A stretch of DNA of 64,000 nucleotides from Misgurnus anguillicaudatus (GCF_027580225.2 NC_073355.2:23215501-23279500), one strand, 5' to 3'. Shown: positions 1-46,600, counted from the first letter of the stretch. Notes: generated by a model not told the origin, from the sequence alone. Numbers and translations are program-made.

Positions 1-706
1 CTCCCAAAAGTAAGCTGACCCAAACTAAACCAAACCGTGGGATACTATGCAATGGAAAAGCGGCATTATATATTAGCAGCTAGGCCTGTCCGATATTGAA
101 GGAAACTGCGAAAGCATGCTAAATATTGCAATACAATATTTATTTTACTGAAATAAATTTAAAATGTATGTTGAAAATGTATATGACCAACATATGTTTA
201 ATATTTTCTGAAAAAGAAAGCATCACAATAACTAATGAAAGTAAACAGTAACATGTTTTACGGTTGTATAAAACAAATCAGACATTTTTCCAAAGTAAAC
301 AAACAAAAAATGAATAATGTCACCGCTATTATGCACATTTGCACACTCACAAATATCGCACCTTGCATTCGCATGCCAGATCAATCCGAATCGATCTAAA
401 ACTTTGACCATACATTACTTGTTACGTTATTTTAATGAAATTGCTCATTTGCTATATGCACAAATACTGTGTTGAAATGAATGGGAACAATGCTTGGCTG
501 AAACACATTCTTGCAATATCCTAGAATTACAGTTGCCAGTTTTGCATGAGCGAGCACCACTTATTTATGGTAATAATTTTTTTATGAGGAAAACAGCCAG
601 AGCGAGGTTAATTTATTTACTCTTAAGTACACTTATTCATAATTGATTCAGATTGGTATTGATGAAATGCTCGTGATTTCTCATTAGTGTCACTCAAATC
701 TTTTAG
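1..706. other. psmd11 intron, upstream of the first visible exon
   Basis: AT-rich sequence ending in a good acceptor (TTTTAG at 701-706). No exon of psmd11 N-terminal residues 1-130 was found here, so those lie further upstream. Confidence 0.6.
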
Positions 707-4630
<3,924 letters not shown>

Positions 4631-4665
4631 GCAAGTCTATTTTATTATACATGAAATGACCTTAG

Positions 4666-4671
4666 AATAAA
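4666..4671 (+). promoter_or_regulatory. psmd11: psmd11 proximal polyadenylation signal AATAAA
   Basis: A canonical hexamer 36 bases after the psmd11 stop codon. It would give a very short 3' UTR. Confidence 0.5.
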
Positions 4672-5370
4672 CCTTTAAATGCTAAAGTGTGGTCCTTGCA
4701 TTCCCTATTCATTTATGCATACTGTTTTTGCAGGTTGAGCAATGGACCCGGCAGCTGAGAGCATGGCCAGCATTGGGGACTCTGGGGAAATGGGAGTCAA
4801 CGAAGGTCTAACACCCCAAAAACTAGGAGCAAGACTGGGTCCTGCTGTCCTCTCTGGCTTTCACTTGGACATTTTGTGCCACCTTCCTCAATGGCAAACT
4901 ACTACTATTACTATGGGATCCCATTTATTATATATATTTTTTGCTGGTAATGCATTCCTTTGTATCTTGGCTGTGCCTAATGGGCCATCAGGGAATCTTC
5001 AAAAAATAAAAACTCCCCTGCATTATAACTGTTTGAAATGTATATAAATAGATGTTGAGAATGATCCAGATCCCTTGCCAATCCAGGGACCAACGTGTTA
5101 AGCTGTCGACAAATTCCCTGCATTATCGATCGAACGGTTTAAAGCCCACTCCCCCAAGAAAGCCCCGGCCTACCTCTCACTGCAAGACAGCATACTTGGA
5201 CTTTATGTCAGGTGAAAAAATTCTGATAATATGCTGTCTTTAAGACAGGGAAATGAGTGGTTTTCATTCCCTGGCCCTTGCATTCCTACCCTTCCTCTTT
5301 GTACATAACATTGCCAAGCGCCTCTATCTGGCCTGTCATGCTGTTGACCTTTTTATAAAGCAAAAAAAAC

Positions 5371-5376
5371 AATAAA
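5371..5376 (+). promoter_or_regulatory. psmd11: psmd11 distal polyadenylation signal AATAAA
   Basis: A canonical hexamer after an A-rich stretch, 740 bases past the stop codon. It is the better candidate for the main cleavage signal, because the preceding sequence is single-copy looking. Confidence 0.55.
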
Positions 5377-5390
5377 GTTACCAAGTGAAT

Positions 5391-7430
5391 ATGACTGATT
5401 AAGTCTTTCTGTACAACATCAGGTCTCCGAGAACATCTGGTTATCTGATTGCTTCGTTTAACACAATAATGGGTGTGTTTTTCTTTATTTTAAAAACAAT
5501 GCTGTTTTTTTTTTAAACAAATGCTAATGTGTTATACTATCCAAGCTCATTGTTCACATCTGTAGTGTCTTTCCTTTTAAAATGTCATTTTCAGAGACCA
5601 GAACATTCGAGATGAATGTCCCCGATGGTGAACAGTAATTTATCTCACTTTTATTTTTCTGTAACAACAAAACATTAATCATATGTAAGACGTCAGTATG
5701 TAAGAATCAACCACTGTACTTCTTTGGAGTTGATATAGGATGGGTTAAGTTTGTTGAGCGTGCTGAGTTTCCCATTGAACTGCTGGTTTATCTGCATTAT
5801 AATTTCAGTCTGTGCTTTTGACAGACTGAACCTCCTTACCTGTTTTTCTAAAACAGTTAACAAATAATTGCAGAAATGCTGAAACACAGGAAAGCTATGT
5901 GCCAGACCCTCACACGAATCAACCATATATTTAGTTAAAGATAATTACAAATATTTATTTTTGCATAATACAGTGACTACACTGCAAAAATTACTTTCTT
6001 AGTATTTTTGTATCGTTTTCAGTATACATATCTATCTTAAACTATACAATTTAAGTGAATTTGTGCTTAAAACAAGCAAAAAAATCTGCCAATGCACCCC
6101 ACATGTAATATGGTGAAAATAAAAAAGTCCTTAAGCTGTTAGTGCCCATCTGGGCACCCACAGGAAATGAATGGGAAATTACTCAAATTAGCAGTTTTTA
6201 ATTTGTTCAATAACCATAATAAATCCAACACAATGCAGATCTTGCATACACATAAATGAAGGGTTGAGCATACAACATCCTCAATGTGACCAATATTCAC
6301 ACAATGCACACACACACATCCCCCCAAAAAAAGACTGAAAGTGCTTTGTTACTTAAAAAAATCACAAAAATTTTGACAATAACTGAATTTTTTTTTTAAC
6401 TGCCAGTCAACCACGTTGCAGAACACAGACACACACACTTCAAAAAGAGATCAGAGTCCCACTGCATGATTTAATGATGCTTCCAGATAAGACATTGCTA
6501 AATTTATCATTCTGTATAGAAGCACAATGGCAAAGAGCAGAAACCCCTGGATCTCTTACTAGAATTTGAATGTTTGTTGCTGCAAATAAGTGATTATTTT
6601 TCCTGTATTTTTCTTATAACATGGTCAGATTTGTCTGTGCATCTTTGTACATCTTTCGTAGCCAACCATTTTTTTATTCAACAATTTTAACTTTATATCT
6701 TGAGCTTATAGATTTAAGCCTGTGCAACTACAGCCATTGAAATTAAAGGTAATTGCTATCAGATTCTATCAGATGGCCTTAAAATCAAAAGTGGGACATA
6801 TTTTGGGACTTTTCACAGTTTTGATTAGTGGAATGATCAAAAAAAATTAAAATTGGTACTAAAATCATTGTGAATGTTATGTAAAAAATTATATTTTACA
6901 TTGATATTTCATGTAATTGCTATTTTAAAGGGGACATTTTACAAGAATTTTTTTAAATGTCAAATAATCTTTGGTGTCCCCGGAGTGTAAAGTTTTAGCT
7001 CAAAATACTATAATTTATTATAGTATGTTAAAATTACCACTTTGTAAGTGTGAGCAAAATGAAAAGATTGATCCCAATGATGGTGGTTTGTTGAAACTGA
7101 AACTCAATTGTGCTGTCAATTAAGTTGTAATTAAGTCAATTATATAAATATATATATATAATTATTTATTAATTATAAAGGTTTAAATTAATTATGTTTT
7201 TAATGAAAATCACTTTTTTTCTGTGTGAATTCTGGATGAAAAACATAAAAATGCTTAGTTTACATTCAAATAGGCCCAAATGAGTAATTAAGGTAACAAA
7301 CTGAAATAACAAAAATCCCCAGTTAAACTGCATAACTTGAAAGCTTTTACATAAAAAAGAGCAAGGTTGGAGACCCCTGTAATATATGTACTGCACTACA
7401 TGGTGGTATAGGCACGACACCTGTATGGGA
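5391..7430. other. psmd11-nsf intergenic region
   Basis: About 2 kb of AT-rich DNA with no exon that I can recognise. It holds part of a palindromic repeat family at about 5980-6125 (see the copies at 30-36 kb) and the left half of the AAAGGGGACATTT family at 6926-7060. Confidence 0.55.
6926..7060 (+). repeat. partial copy of the AAAGGGGACATTT repeat family
   Basis: It shares the left end and the phrases 'tttggtgtcccc' and 'gttaaaattaccactttgta' with fuller copies at 28704-29669 and 41786-42187. It is truncated on the right. Confidence 0.6.
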
Positions 7431-7431
7431 A

Positions 7432-7539
7432 GTGTCTGCGCTTGCGCGCCACTCGCTGTCCACTGCTCTGGTGCTGCTGCTGTAGTACTGCTGCGTGTGT
7501 AGAGCTCTACCGAGGCGAGAAGCATCACCAAACGCAAAG
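7432..7539 (+). promoter_or_regulatory. nsf: nsf promoter and 5' UTR
   Basis: GC-richer than its surroundings and lacking a TATA box. TGCGCTTGCGC at 7437-7447 differs by one base from the NRF1 palindrome, and AAGATGGCGAC at 7538-7548, over the start codon, differs by one base from the YY1 motif. Both motifs are typical of housekeeping promoters that start close to the ATG. The transcription start itself cannot be read from sequence. Confidence 0.55.
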
Positions 7540-36667
<29,128 letters not shown>

Positions 36668-37625
36668 CACAAGACAGAAGACTTCTAGAGGTATTCGCCC
36701 TCTGCATGTTCCCTCGGCAACTACGAGCAAACCCCGCCCCTCACAATATTGATAACCCGACAGGGATCGCAGAACCATCCTGTGGTCTCCGTTCATATCC
36801 AACCACGATATCAAATATTGTCTTGTGCTTTGTGTAATATTTCTGTAAGCTGTTTATTTACATGAATATGTAAAAGAAATCTTAAAAAAAAACATGTACA
36901 TATGTGGCTATATGCAAAACATATAAACACTATAGATGGTCTATATCCTGCAACGTGTGAAATCTGTAAGTAGGATTTAAGAATGCTGTTAGTGTGTATA
37001 CAGTGAACGTAAGCTGTGCTGTCTGTAGTGTGCATACGCAGAAACCTGCCTTTGTGATTGTGTTGTGGTAACACACAAGAAACTACATATAGATCACAGT
37101 GTTATATTTATGATTTTGTATATAGTTTAATATACAACATACAATTCATTTGTTTTCATTTGAATTTAGATTCTGGTTATGGTGTCAGAGCTTGTAAAAC
37201 ATACAGTATATATATATAATATATGGATGTAAACTATCTCAACTGTATGTTTTTTATTTAAACACCAGTGTTCAAGATTCAACCTCATTGAGAATATCTT
37301 TAAATTTAATATAGGAGATCAGTTCAAGTGGATTGATAATCTGAATGTGTGTGTGTGTTTGTGCATGTGTGCGAGCATCTAAAAGAGTCATCTCATTTGT
37401 GTGAGTGTATTGTCTGTGTATAGTGTGTGTAGATATTGTTTCTGAATTTATTATTTATAAAAGTGTTGCTTTCGGTATTGATTTCTGGCTGCCCACTAAT
37501 TTACTTGTTTTGAATGGTTTCTGTGTTCGATGTCCAGATCTCTATGATCTGTTATGACGTTTGGAGATGTGCGACCAGATGCAAAATTGTGTTACTGCAA
37601 TAATAAAAAAACAACAACAAGAACA
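36668..37625 (+). other. nsf: nsf 3' UTR
   Basis: About 950 bases without recognisable transposon ends, unlike the flanks. It is AT-rich with several ATTTA-like stretches and a TG-rich run at 37346-37435. It ends near an AATAAA at 37602-37607. Confidence 0.5.
37602..37607 (+). promoter_or_regulatory. nsf: nsf polyadenylation signal AATAAA
   Basis: A canonical hexamer followed by an A-rich run. It is the last good signal before repeat-rich intergenic DNA. Confidence 0.5.
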
Positions 37626-37932
37626 TAGACATTCTGACCAGTGTTACGTGTTGTTATTTGATGTGGTGGTGAACTCTTTCAAGTGCTGTGCTTGCGTAGC
37701 CACCACAACAATTATCTCTAGTCTTATGTACATAGTAAATCAAATATTTGTTTCATTTATTAATATTTGTTATGTCAATGTCATGTTAACATTACTGCAA
37801 ATGTCGTAAATGTTTTATCCAGATGGTGGCAGCAAAGTATAATGATACCATGTGAAATTCTCTAATTGTTCTAAATGTAAAAATCCTTTGTTTAATTATT
37901 TTACTAGATTTATGTGCCTGTCATGGCAATTT

Positions 37933-37956
37933 TGTGTGTGTGTGTGTGTGTGTGTG
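37933..37956. repeat. (TG)n microsatellite
   Basis: Twelve TG units in a row just past the nsf 3' end. Confidence 0.9.
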
Positions 37957-38531
37957 ATTGTAAACTAACATCTGTATAAATGGCAGATCAATGTGCAGGA
38001 AATGTAATAGAAACCTGAACACCCTATCATAACACAAGTCTCATAGTTACATAGCTCATTTTTCTCATCTGACAATGTTAAAACTATGGGACGGTTTTTC
38101 AAATCAATGGTACTGATACTGTATATGTAAAGATATATCAAGCCAAGATGTTTTTTTTTTAAATTAAGGCAGCTCGAACACGCATTTTAGTCTGGGACTA
38201 GTATAAGCCTTGTCTGGGAAACCGCCCCTATAAGTATTTGTGGGGACAGGTGTGTTTATGATCTGCCTCATACATATACACTATGTGTTACGTAAGTTTA
38301 GGTGTAGGTTAGGCGTCTTACTTGTATAATATAGAATCTCAGAAGAAAAGGTACAGATGTTTCCACTGGGACGGTAGGCTACCTTTTTAAAAGGTCTTAA
38401 TATGTATCATTTAGGTACAGAAATGTACCTCTGAGGTACAAATGAGTACCTTTGAGGTACCAATATGCACCTTTTAGGTACAAAGTGCACTTTCGGAAAA
38501 AGGGACCGCCCTAGTAGTGACCACTTTTGTA

Positions 38532-39038
38532 CCCAGAGGGCACCTTGATGTCAATTTGACATCAATATGACATCAAACATTAATGTCAAAATTACGTCAA
38601 AAAATACGTCAAATGTCAATGTCAGTTTGATGTCAAGATTTTGACCTCTGCTGATGTCTTTTTGATGGTGAACCATGTCCACATTCTAGGATTTAAATAA
38701 ATAAAAACACACATGCAAACTACATAGATCTAGGCTACAACTTTCAAGATGTTGAAAATTAGTTGCATTGATTTACAATGAGTAATATACCTTTTCAGAC
38801 ATTGTTTTGATATAAATTTCACATTAACGTCAACATTGATTTAATGTCAATGATATTGACCTGAGATATAGGGACCAGAAAAAACATGTCAGATTGATAC
38901 CTTTGTTGGACCTCTTTACAACCACAAAGAAATAATTACAAAATATAATGAAAATATGCATATTCATGCACGTCATATATGGTGGTCAAAATCTTGACTA
39001 TTTTGTTGATGTCAATTTGACATCAGGGTGCCCGCTGG
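38532..39038. mobile_element. MITE with CCCAGAGGGCACC ends
   Basis: The left end CCCAGAGGGCACCTTGATG and the right end inverted CCCAGCGGGCACCCTGATG, both continuing into 'tcaatttgacatca'. Flanked by GTA and TAC, so a TA target is possible. It splits another unit with repeated 'ggtac' phrases (38390-38530 and 39039-39065). Confidence 0.7.
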
Positions 39039-41220
39039 GTACTTTCTTGTACCATTGAGAGTGTACATATAAATAAATAGTATTGTATATAATCCTTTTA
39101 ATAGTAGTAAAATGCACAAGCACTTTTGATATTTAGTTTTGGCTGTTGCAATACCTGTGTGTTTGCAAGTAACTAGCTATCAAATAGCAGGCATGAACTA
39201 TATAATAGTTTAAAGATTTAGGATTGAAAAGTTTGAATGCCTGCTTTGGAGACACCCTTTGTTTATGGTTTCATCGGTTCCTCCACATTAAATCTGACGC
39301 ATATACCTTTGAAAGCATTCACTTAATTTAATCTTACATTTTATGTGACCAAATATCATTTGTCCAGATGTGTAGAAATGTTCTAGTGTAAATATTAACT
39401 GTACTTTAGTGAAAATCACACCTAAACCTTGTGTAATTGTTAAGATTGTTAAGCATGCGAGACAGGACTTGCACAGATTAGGTATTCTTGCATGATGAAT
39501 CATTACTCCTGAATGTCTCATTCTTTCAAACCACACCTACAGTAGGGCTGGGTGATGTAATGAATAATGAATATTCAAAATGAGTGTACTTAAAGATACA
39601 ATAATACATTTTACGAGCATAGCCAAACATAACAGATCATTATTAAACTAACACAAGAGACAAGTGTGGAAAGAGACATGCGGGAGTGGATGATAAATTA
39701 GTCCCCAATCTGTATCTTGTCGATGGTCTGCTTGTCAGAAAACACATACTAAACAAAATAACAACTTTCAACTAACAACAAATCTCTTTCATAACCTCAA
39801 GCAGCATTTACATGTTTTATATGATAAAAAATAGTAGGTTACACCAAACAATTTGTATGTTCTATCCAAATCATATACGGACTACTGTCAAAATTAGGAA
39901 AGATATCGACATGATATCCCCCAGCTTTATCTCCACCTGTGTTTTAATCATAAATTTGGCCTTTATTGCAACATTTGCAGTGTTAAAAGGACCTGTAAGA
40001 TGTGATTATTAAGAAATAAAGTCATGCTTTTATAGACATAAGCATTAGCCTAACAAATAAGAATATGAGGTACCATGAATAGTTTATGCCCTCAAAAGCA
40101 CTGCATGTTTAACGTAGCAGAAAGAACAAGCATTTTAAGGACACGCTATTATACAACGCACACAAGTTGGGGAATTAGATTTTTCCTTTTCAGTCATCTA
40201 TATTCAAGAGTTTCGGCTTTCAGTTAAGATGGAAATTGTTTTGAAAGGTTGTCCTTGATTTGATGTTGAATTCAATACAGATACAATACTTCAGTACAAG
40301 TACAAATGTCTGTAATTGGTTTTTTCAATCCTAACAGATCTGATATAGTAGGCATGGTAGTTATATCTAACATCTTTGTGCATGTTACTTCCAAGTGAAA
40401 TGAAATAAATGAGAACATGCAATTTATGTGATTTTATTTTGGACTAGCCTCTCGCTGTTAAGAAAAGAGGTGATTATAACCATATTCACTTCTTTGCACA
40501 TATTAATGTTTTTAAACCATTTCCTCATGGGCAAATTAAAATTAGCTTTGTGTAACGGCAGGAATATGAAGCTGAATTGTGCAGTAGATAGCTTCCAAAC
40601 ACACACACTTCTTCAGAAGTGATTTCTGAGTCATACACTTTCATGTGCCTCTGCTTTGCCCTGCAGTGATGACTTTGATATGTGCTTTTATGGGATCAGC
40701 TGGGACAGGATTTTATATGGTTATTATGACAGAGACCTCCCCATGTCTCTGATCCGCTCTCTGGTCCTCTTCTGCATAATCCCCACATGTTCTACTTCAG
40801 TCTTCATTTTCCTGCTAGTGGGAAGCCCACGGAAAAGCAGGGAATGTTTTATTCAATCAGCCAGATCGCTGGCAAATCTGATCAGATTTGTGCACTTCAT
40901 TGTAAGCTGGGTTGGTCATCTTCTAAAATCAGAAATGAAAACCAGAAGTTTTATAACATTTTGCACATTTTCACTTTTTTCTTTTAAATGGCATACAGGA
41001 AATATTACATGTAATACTTAATGGTATAATTCACTCAAAAATGCAATTATCAATCGAATCTGAATGGGTGGTGAATGTCTTTCTATTGCCATACACATCA
41101 CAAGACAGAGAACAAAAAAACAGGTAAAATACAAAATAGCATTAAAAGATGAAAAATCAATGCAAGGAAACAAAGAAACAAACAATATCTCGTAGAAAAT
41201 TATATTTTATAATAAATTAT

Positions 41221-41541
41221 GGTAACATTTTACAATAAGGTTCATTAGTTAACATTAGTTAACTACATTCGTTAACATGAACTAATAATGAACTGCTTAT
41301 ACAGCGTTTATAAATTTTTGTTAATGTTAATTTCAACAATTACTAATACTTTATTAAAATCTTGTTAACGTTAGTTAATGCACTGTGAATTAAAATGAAC
41401 AAACAATTAAAGCTTTATTTCTATTAACTAACATTAACAAAGATGAATAAATACTGTAACAAATGTATTGCTCATGGTTTGTTCATGTTAGTTAATACAT
41501 TAACTAATGTTAACTAATGAACCTTATTGTAAAGTGTTACC
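41221..41541. mobile_element. hAT-type MITE, 321 bp
   Basis: Long inverted ends GGTAACATTTTACAATAAGG / GGTAACACTTTACAATAAGG, followed on both sides by 'ttcattagttaac'. Perfect 8-base target duplication TAAATTAT (41213-41220 and 41542-41549). It is a textbook copy of a widespread fish family. Confidence 0.9.
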
Positions 41542-41557
41542 TAAATTATATTCAGCA

Positions 41558-41706
41558 TGTGGGTTAAAATAACCCAGAAAATGTTTATATTTTACCCAAT
41601 AATGGATATAAAACAACACAACATTTTGGGTTAAAACAACCCAGCATAGGTTCAATTGAGTTTTGGCCCAACACCAGGCTGAAAATAACCCAGCCGTTTT
41701 TAAAGT
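41558..41706. repeat. 'gggttaaaataacccag' repeat
   Basis: The self-complementary phrase occurs at 41561-41578, 41628-41644 and 41682-41695. Similar sequence is common in cyprinid introns. A fragment also appears at 63940-63962. Confidence 0.5.
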
Positions 41707-41785
41707 GCACTAATGTGTTTATAAGTCTACTGTTCAGATTTCTAAAGCAAATTAACTAATTATAATAAAAACAAAAAATAATATT

Positions 41786-42187
41786 AAAGGGGACAAATCT
41801 CTGTTGTCCAGTACATATGTAAAGTTCCAGCTCAAAATTCCAGATAATTTATTATAGCATGTTAAAATTGTCACTTTGTAGGTGTGTGCAAAAATGTGCC
41901 ATTTTTGTGTGTTTCCTTTAAAATGCAAGTGAGCTGATCTCTGCACTATATGACAGTGTCGTGGTTGGATAGTGCAGATTAATGGTTGAAATTATTATAA
42001 TGTTTGAAATTATTATAAGATGATCCCCTTCTGACATCACAAGAGGAGCCACATTTCAATGACCTATTTATTCACATGCTTGCAGAGAATTTTTTTTTTT
42101 TCATTTTCTAGGTTGATAGAAGCACAGGGGACCCAATTATATCACTTTTACACGGAAAAAGTCAGATTTTCATGATATGTCTCCTTT
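41786..42187 (+). repeat. AAAGGGGACA repeat family copy without insert
   Basis: It aligns along its length to 28704-29669 minus the 529-base insert there, and so serves as the empty-site reference. It ends 'atgatatgtctccttta'. Confidence 0.65.
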
Positions 42188-43480
42188 AAGCCAACAATAA
42201 ATGTATGTTTTTTTTAAAAAAAACAACATGACATACCGACAGCCATTGAATATCTCTAGTCATTAGGTTTATGAAGTTAATTGTGTACAGCAGAACAGAG
42301 TGTGATTTATCTATGTGATGGGGTGCTGAGCAATGGTCCCTTCCTGTGAATTAATGAACAAAGTAACACCCCATAACCCAATTCACTTAGAACGCTTTGC
42401 CATTCCTCTATACAGCACACAGTGAGTGAAGATTCTTAAGATAGCGTGACAGAGAAGAGACTGCATGGTCAGCTGATTCACTATAGCGCCAGTCAAGCAT
42501 GAAAGACAATATCGCTAAAATTGCATTAAAGCATATAGGTTTAAATTGAGGTCTATGCAGCAGCATCTCAACCATGACTGATGTCTAAAAGCTGTGAATA
42601 ATTGAAAAAGTGAAAACGAGACGGAGGCAAATATAAAGAAAAATATTTGACATTCAGTACTATCTTGCATGACATTTAAAAATATGAAAGAAAAACGATT
42701 TGTTTGTCTCCATTGTTCTGGGACATCTTGCTCTCCACGCTTCACTGTCATGGCGTTAATGCAACAAGAAGTATCATGCATTCATTCAATGTAAAATATA
42801 ATTTTACTGTCCATAAACTGTACCTATAAGCTCCAATGAACAGTATGATAAAACACACAGCAGATCTCTGTTCTGCTGGCTTTTCACCCCGCCATATCAG
42901 CATTGTGCAACAGCTGGCAATGTTGTAATGAATGTGACACGTTTAATGTGGATACTAAGATAAGAGCAGAACAGTTACGCGTCCTTCGAATGGGTGAGGC
43001 TGAAAACCATTCCAAAACCACAAGCAATTTATATTACAAACAGCATGACTAGGCAGTCTCTGTGTGAGCAGGCCCCCATCTCAACCCTCTTTCTGCTGTG
43101 TTGATTTGAATAGAGCTGATACAATTGCAGGTTAGCTCAACTGTGCCAACCTTGATGTTTTTGTCAGTGTGTATATTTAGCTTCATGTAAAAAACACTGA
43201 ATGACTGACATATGAGCCCCAGGGTACGATGGTTCATGCAAAGCCACATCACTTTTCTCAGTGTTTGATTACCACGACTCTTTGTAAAGTCTTGCTAATG
43301 CTGAAAAACCTGCAGGGAAAACTGCCGTGCTATGCAGATATTGCTTTTGATGTTATATAGCTAATACATAATGTCCTGCTGGTCACTTGCCTAAATATTA
43401 TATATATATATTTATATATATATAAATTGAAAAAGACTTTTCAAAAAATAAGTAAAAAGTTACAGTTGCCACCAACAACT
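42188..43480. other. intergenic DNA, nothing recognised
   Basis: No exon, RNA gene or clear repeat ends seen; only a short TA-rich run at 43395-43425. Confidence 0.4.
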
Positions 43481-43481
43481 G

Positions 43482-43611
43482 CAATGGTCTTGTAGCTCAA
43501 TTGGTGGAGCACTGTATTAGCATCAAATGGTCTTGGGTTCAATTCTGAGGAAAAAAACATGTATTTTAAATGCTTGAATAAACACATCTGCTAAATGCAT
43601 AAATATAATGT
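43482..43611 (+). repeat. tRNA-derived SINE
   Basis: It has an A box TAGCTCAATTGG (43493-43504) and B box GGGTTCAATTC (43535-43545) at normal spacing, then a tail ending 'tctgctaaatgcataaat'. The cloverleaf arms do not pair well, so this is a SINE and not a working tRNA gene. Confidence 0.75.
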
Positions 43612-46600
43612 ACAAGTAACGATGGTTGGGGGTAATTGTACCAAATTAATAAAACACCTCAATGCAATAATTGTTTTAATTCTTAGTGATCTTATTACAT
43701 ATTTTTTCCATGGTATAATATTCATATAAGTCCTATAATAATTTAATACCCAGATTATCTAAGGTGTAAAGATTTTATTTTATTTTATGTTATACACTGT
43801 ATTATATGTAGGTTATACAAATTTGCATAAAAAATTTCTGAAGAGGAAAGTGTAAAGTCTTCTTTAGTTTAGTTTAACTGCAAGCATTGTAGGCTGCTAG
43901 ATGTTCACTGGACTTTTAATTCGTGGACTTCAAAGTGTAAGGTGTATGCAATTTGTTAAGAGTGACAAAAACTAAGTTGTCTGATCAAGTTTCACAGACA
44001 GGGTTAATGGTTTAACCTGTAGAGAGCAGCATCTGATGCAAACAGATACTTCTATACCATCAGCTCGTGCTTACCGTAAAGGGGGTGGAGCGACTATAGT
44101 AATGCTCCTGCATTTTCCTGTCGTGGTAGGCGAAACATTATCGCTGTACAGTGTGCACTTATAGACAAACAAAATACATACTAATTGCTTTTAATGGACG
44201 TATTCTGAATATTATACAATTTTGGATTGTTTTAGCGGGATACGCAGGTTTCCCTGTAACGTGCATTGCGTTACGCTAATCCGGAATACGCGGCGAAGAC
44301 CGTTCCTAAAGGAGACCTCTTGGACTTCATATCGGTTTTCGGAAGTACTTTGTCTTTCTTCAAAAAACGGGTGAGTAATTTCTGCTGTCGTATTGGGCTT
44401 CTCACTTCAAATGTGTCTACTTATGCAGCGCGCAAAAGCGCAGACCCGTAAAACATCTGCGAGGTAGTAGCGCGAATGATCGGGCGCGTGCATGTTATAG
44501 GGCTCTGCGCGCCTATGGCTGAATATCTAAACTGAAGTGAAAAGTTAAGTGCTACTTACCAAGTTCAGTTTGGCGTAAACAGCATGACACTTGTCAACTT
44601 AGTCCCCAGTCTTGAATAAGAGATCGTCAGCCTCTTACAGTCGTACAAGCATTATAAAATGTCGTTTTAATTGCACCCGTGAGGATTGGCGCTGGCGAGA
44701 GAGTTGTTCACCGCCCCTGTGTGACATCTATAAACATTTACAAAGGTCGTTTAGGTACACGTAGAATGGTTTGTCTTTGTGCTTATGAATAATATTCATG
44801 TATGTACTTTTAAGCCTTACAAAGCCTACGTTTTGGCAGTGCGTTCGTGTGGCTTGACTAAATCACCCCATTTTATTACAACTGAACTGTCAGGTCAACA
44901 GATCATGCCGCCGCGCGCCCAGATAAAAACTCAAAACTGCCATCAATATTCCCTTTTGTGGTATTCTTTACTTGCCATGGTATTATTTTCCTATTCACTT
45001 AAATGATTAAGAGCCTGCTTTTGGTCATGGAGGGCTAAGTTAAATAATTCATCGCATGTGTACATTCAGGACGCGCGTCCTTAAAGAACCTAGACGGTGG
45101 GAACATATGTGAATATAATGTCAACAGTCTGTCAGCTACTGTCATCTTCAGGTTTGCGTTTGAGTAACTGTGAATCTTTATTTTCGAATAAAGTAGTACA
45201 CTCTTTACGTTTGAGGCTGAATTGCTACTTTGGACTTAGAAGAACGCGAGAAGGAAAGAGTTTAGTTGTGTTCGTTGCATATGGCGCTGACCAGACATCA
45301 AAGTATCGCGTGAGCACAGCTTGCCTTGGTAAGTACTATCGCACTCGCGATACTTTGATGTCATATATAGACCAGCCTGCGCAGCGCCTCATGAAGTACA
45401 ACACGCCTTTAAGTTGCATAACATCACAGCTGACGTCCGATCTTCATTTGTTATGTGCTGACGCCAGAGGGGCCGTCACGGGAGCGCGCACGCAGGTCGT
45501 ATGAGGAAATGCTCGACTCATGTCATGTTCTATACATTATGAACATTTTGTACCCTGAGAATGTACACACACGAGCCTGCACGTTACTGCGCTGTAATTA
45601 AAGTCTATTAAGATTACCATACAAAATGAGGTCCTATTTACAGTGCTCTATTTTCAGCGCTCTATTTGCTTGCATCAATATTAGCATTGTTGTAATGTAC
45701 TCAGCAAGTGTCTTTACATGAAAAGAATGTAGAACAAAATAAACATTTAATAGTAACTAATTATTTATCGTAAGTGTTAGAAGTGTGTGGCCAAAAATGA
45801 CCACAGCAGATAATGTAGCTCCTAATCTAGTAGGGTTCCTGTCATATAGGCTACTGTAAGTGTCACACTATTCAGCAGTGTTAGACATAACGTAACATAA
45901 CAAGTTTTGCATGAGATCAAGAATAAGTGTTGCTCATTATATGTAGGCCTATACTTGTATGCATGTTTCTGTACTTTTGGCCTTCACCAAATCTGCTTCA
46001 TTGTGACCAGCGGCACATCTGTAATATGCATTATGCAGACCCTTAAATAAACCATAGTTTAACCACATATTTATTTATATGGTCTCACAACAGTAATAAT
46101 AGTTTAACCATGCTATTTGTAATGGTAATCAATCTACCAACAAACATGCTGGTACACGTTTACATTAATAAAATGACAGTACACTTATCATATTCAATAG
46201 ATTGTAGTTATTTTCTTATTTTAATAAATCAGAGTTACTGGATTGTCTAGGGGGTTGTGTCGTAATTGATCTTAACAGCATGTGTTGTATATTGTCTTGT
46301 CTGGTGATCTGTTCTTTAGTAAGCCCGGAAGACTTTTATAATGCATGAGACACACTCGTTTGATATCTTAATGCCTAAAGAGATTAAATGTGGTCTGTGT
46401 AATTTCTGTAGCACGAGACTGAACTGCAAAAATATTGTTTAAATAGCATTTCAAATACATTTCATCTGCCATAAGTAAGACAAACAGAAAGTCCCACCTG
46501 AAAACTAGTTGTGCAGCTTAGACAAACAGATTCTGCTGTTGTCACAGAATTTACAGTCTTACATTTCATGTTAACAATTCAATAGAGAAACTTATTTGGT

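Larger units (their letters stand above)
4631..5390 (+). other. psmd11: psmd11 3' UTR region, possibly with a spliced UTR exon
   Basis: After the stop codon there is an early AATAAA at 4666-4671 and a second AATAAA at 5371-5376. Between them, 4734 onward follows a good acceptor (pyrimidine-rich, ending in CAG at 4731-4733), so a short intron inside the 3' UTR is possible, with a weak donor at 4635. A 101-codon open frame at 4742-5047 begins MDPAAESMASIG but resembles nothing I know, and I treat it as UTR. Confidence 0.6.
37626..41220. other. intergenic DNA downstream of nsf
   Basis: Apart from the MITE fragments listed at 38190-39065 and a single hAT-like left end at 39544 (TAGGGCTGGGTGATG), I see no feature. 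A 121-codon frame at 40656-41021 has no recognisable similarity. Confidence 0.5.

Noticed and set aside
4742..5047. 101-codon open frame after psmd11
   Set aside because: It starts within the psmd11 3' UTR, has no known similarity and lacks exon signals at its end.
40656..41021. 121-codon open frame downstream of nsf, preceded by an acceptor-like site
   Set aside because: The protein has no recognisable domain, no donor follows in a sensible place, and such lengths occur by chance.
43482..43560. tRNA gene with A and B boxes
   Set aside because: The stems pair poorly and a SINE tail follows, so it is a tRNA-derived SINE.
45097..45504. 135-codon open frame
   Set aside because: It crosses a foldback element and has no similarity to known proteins.
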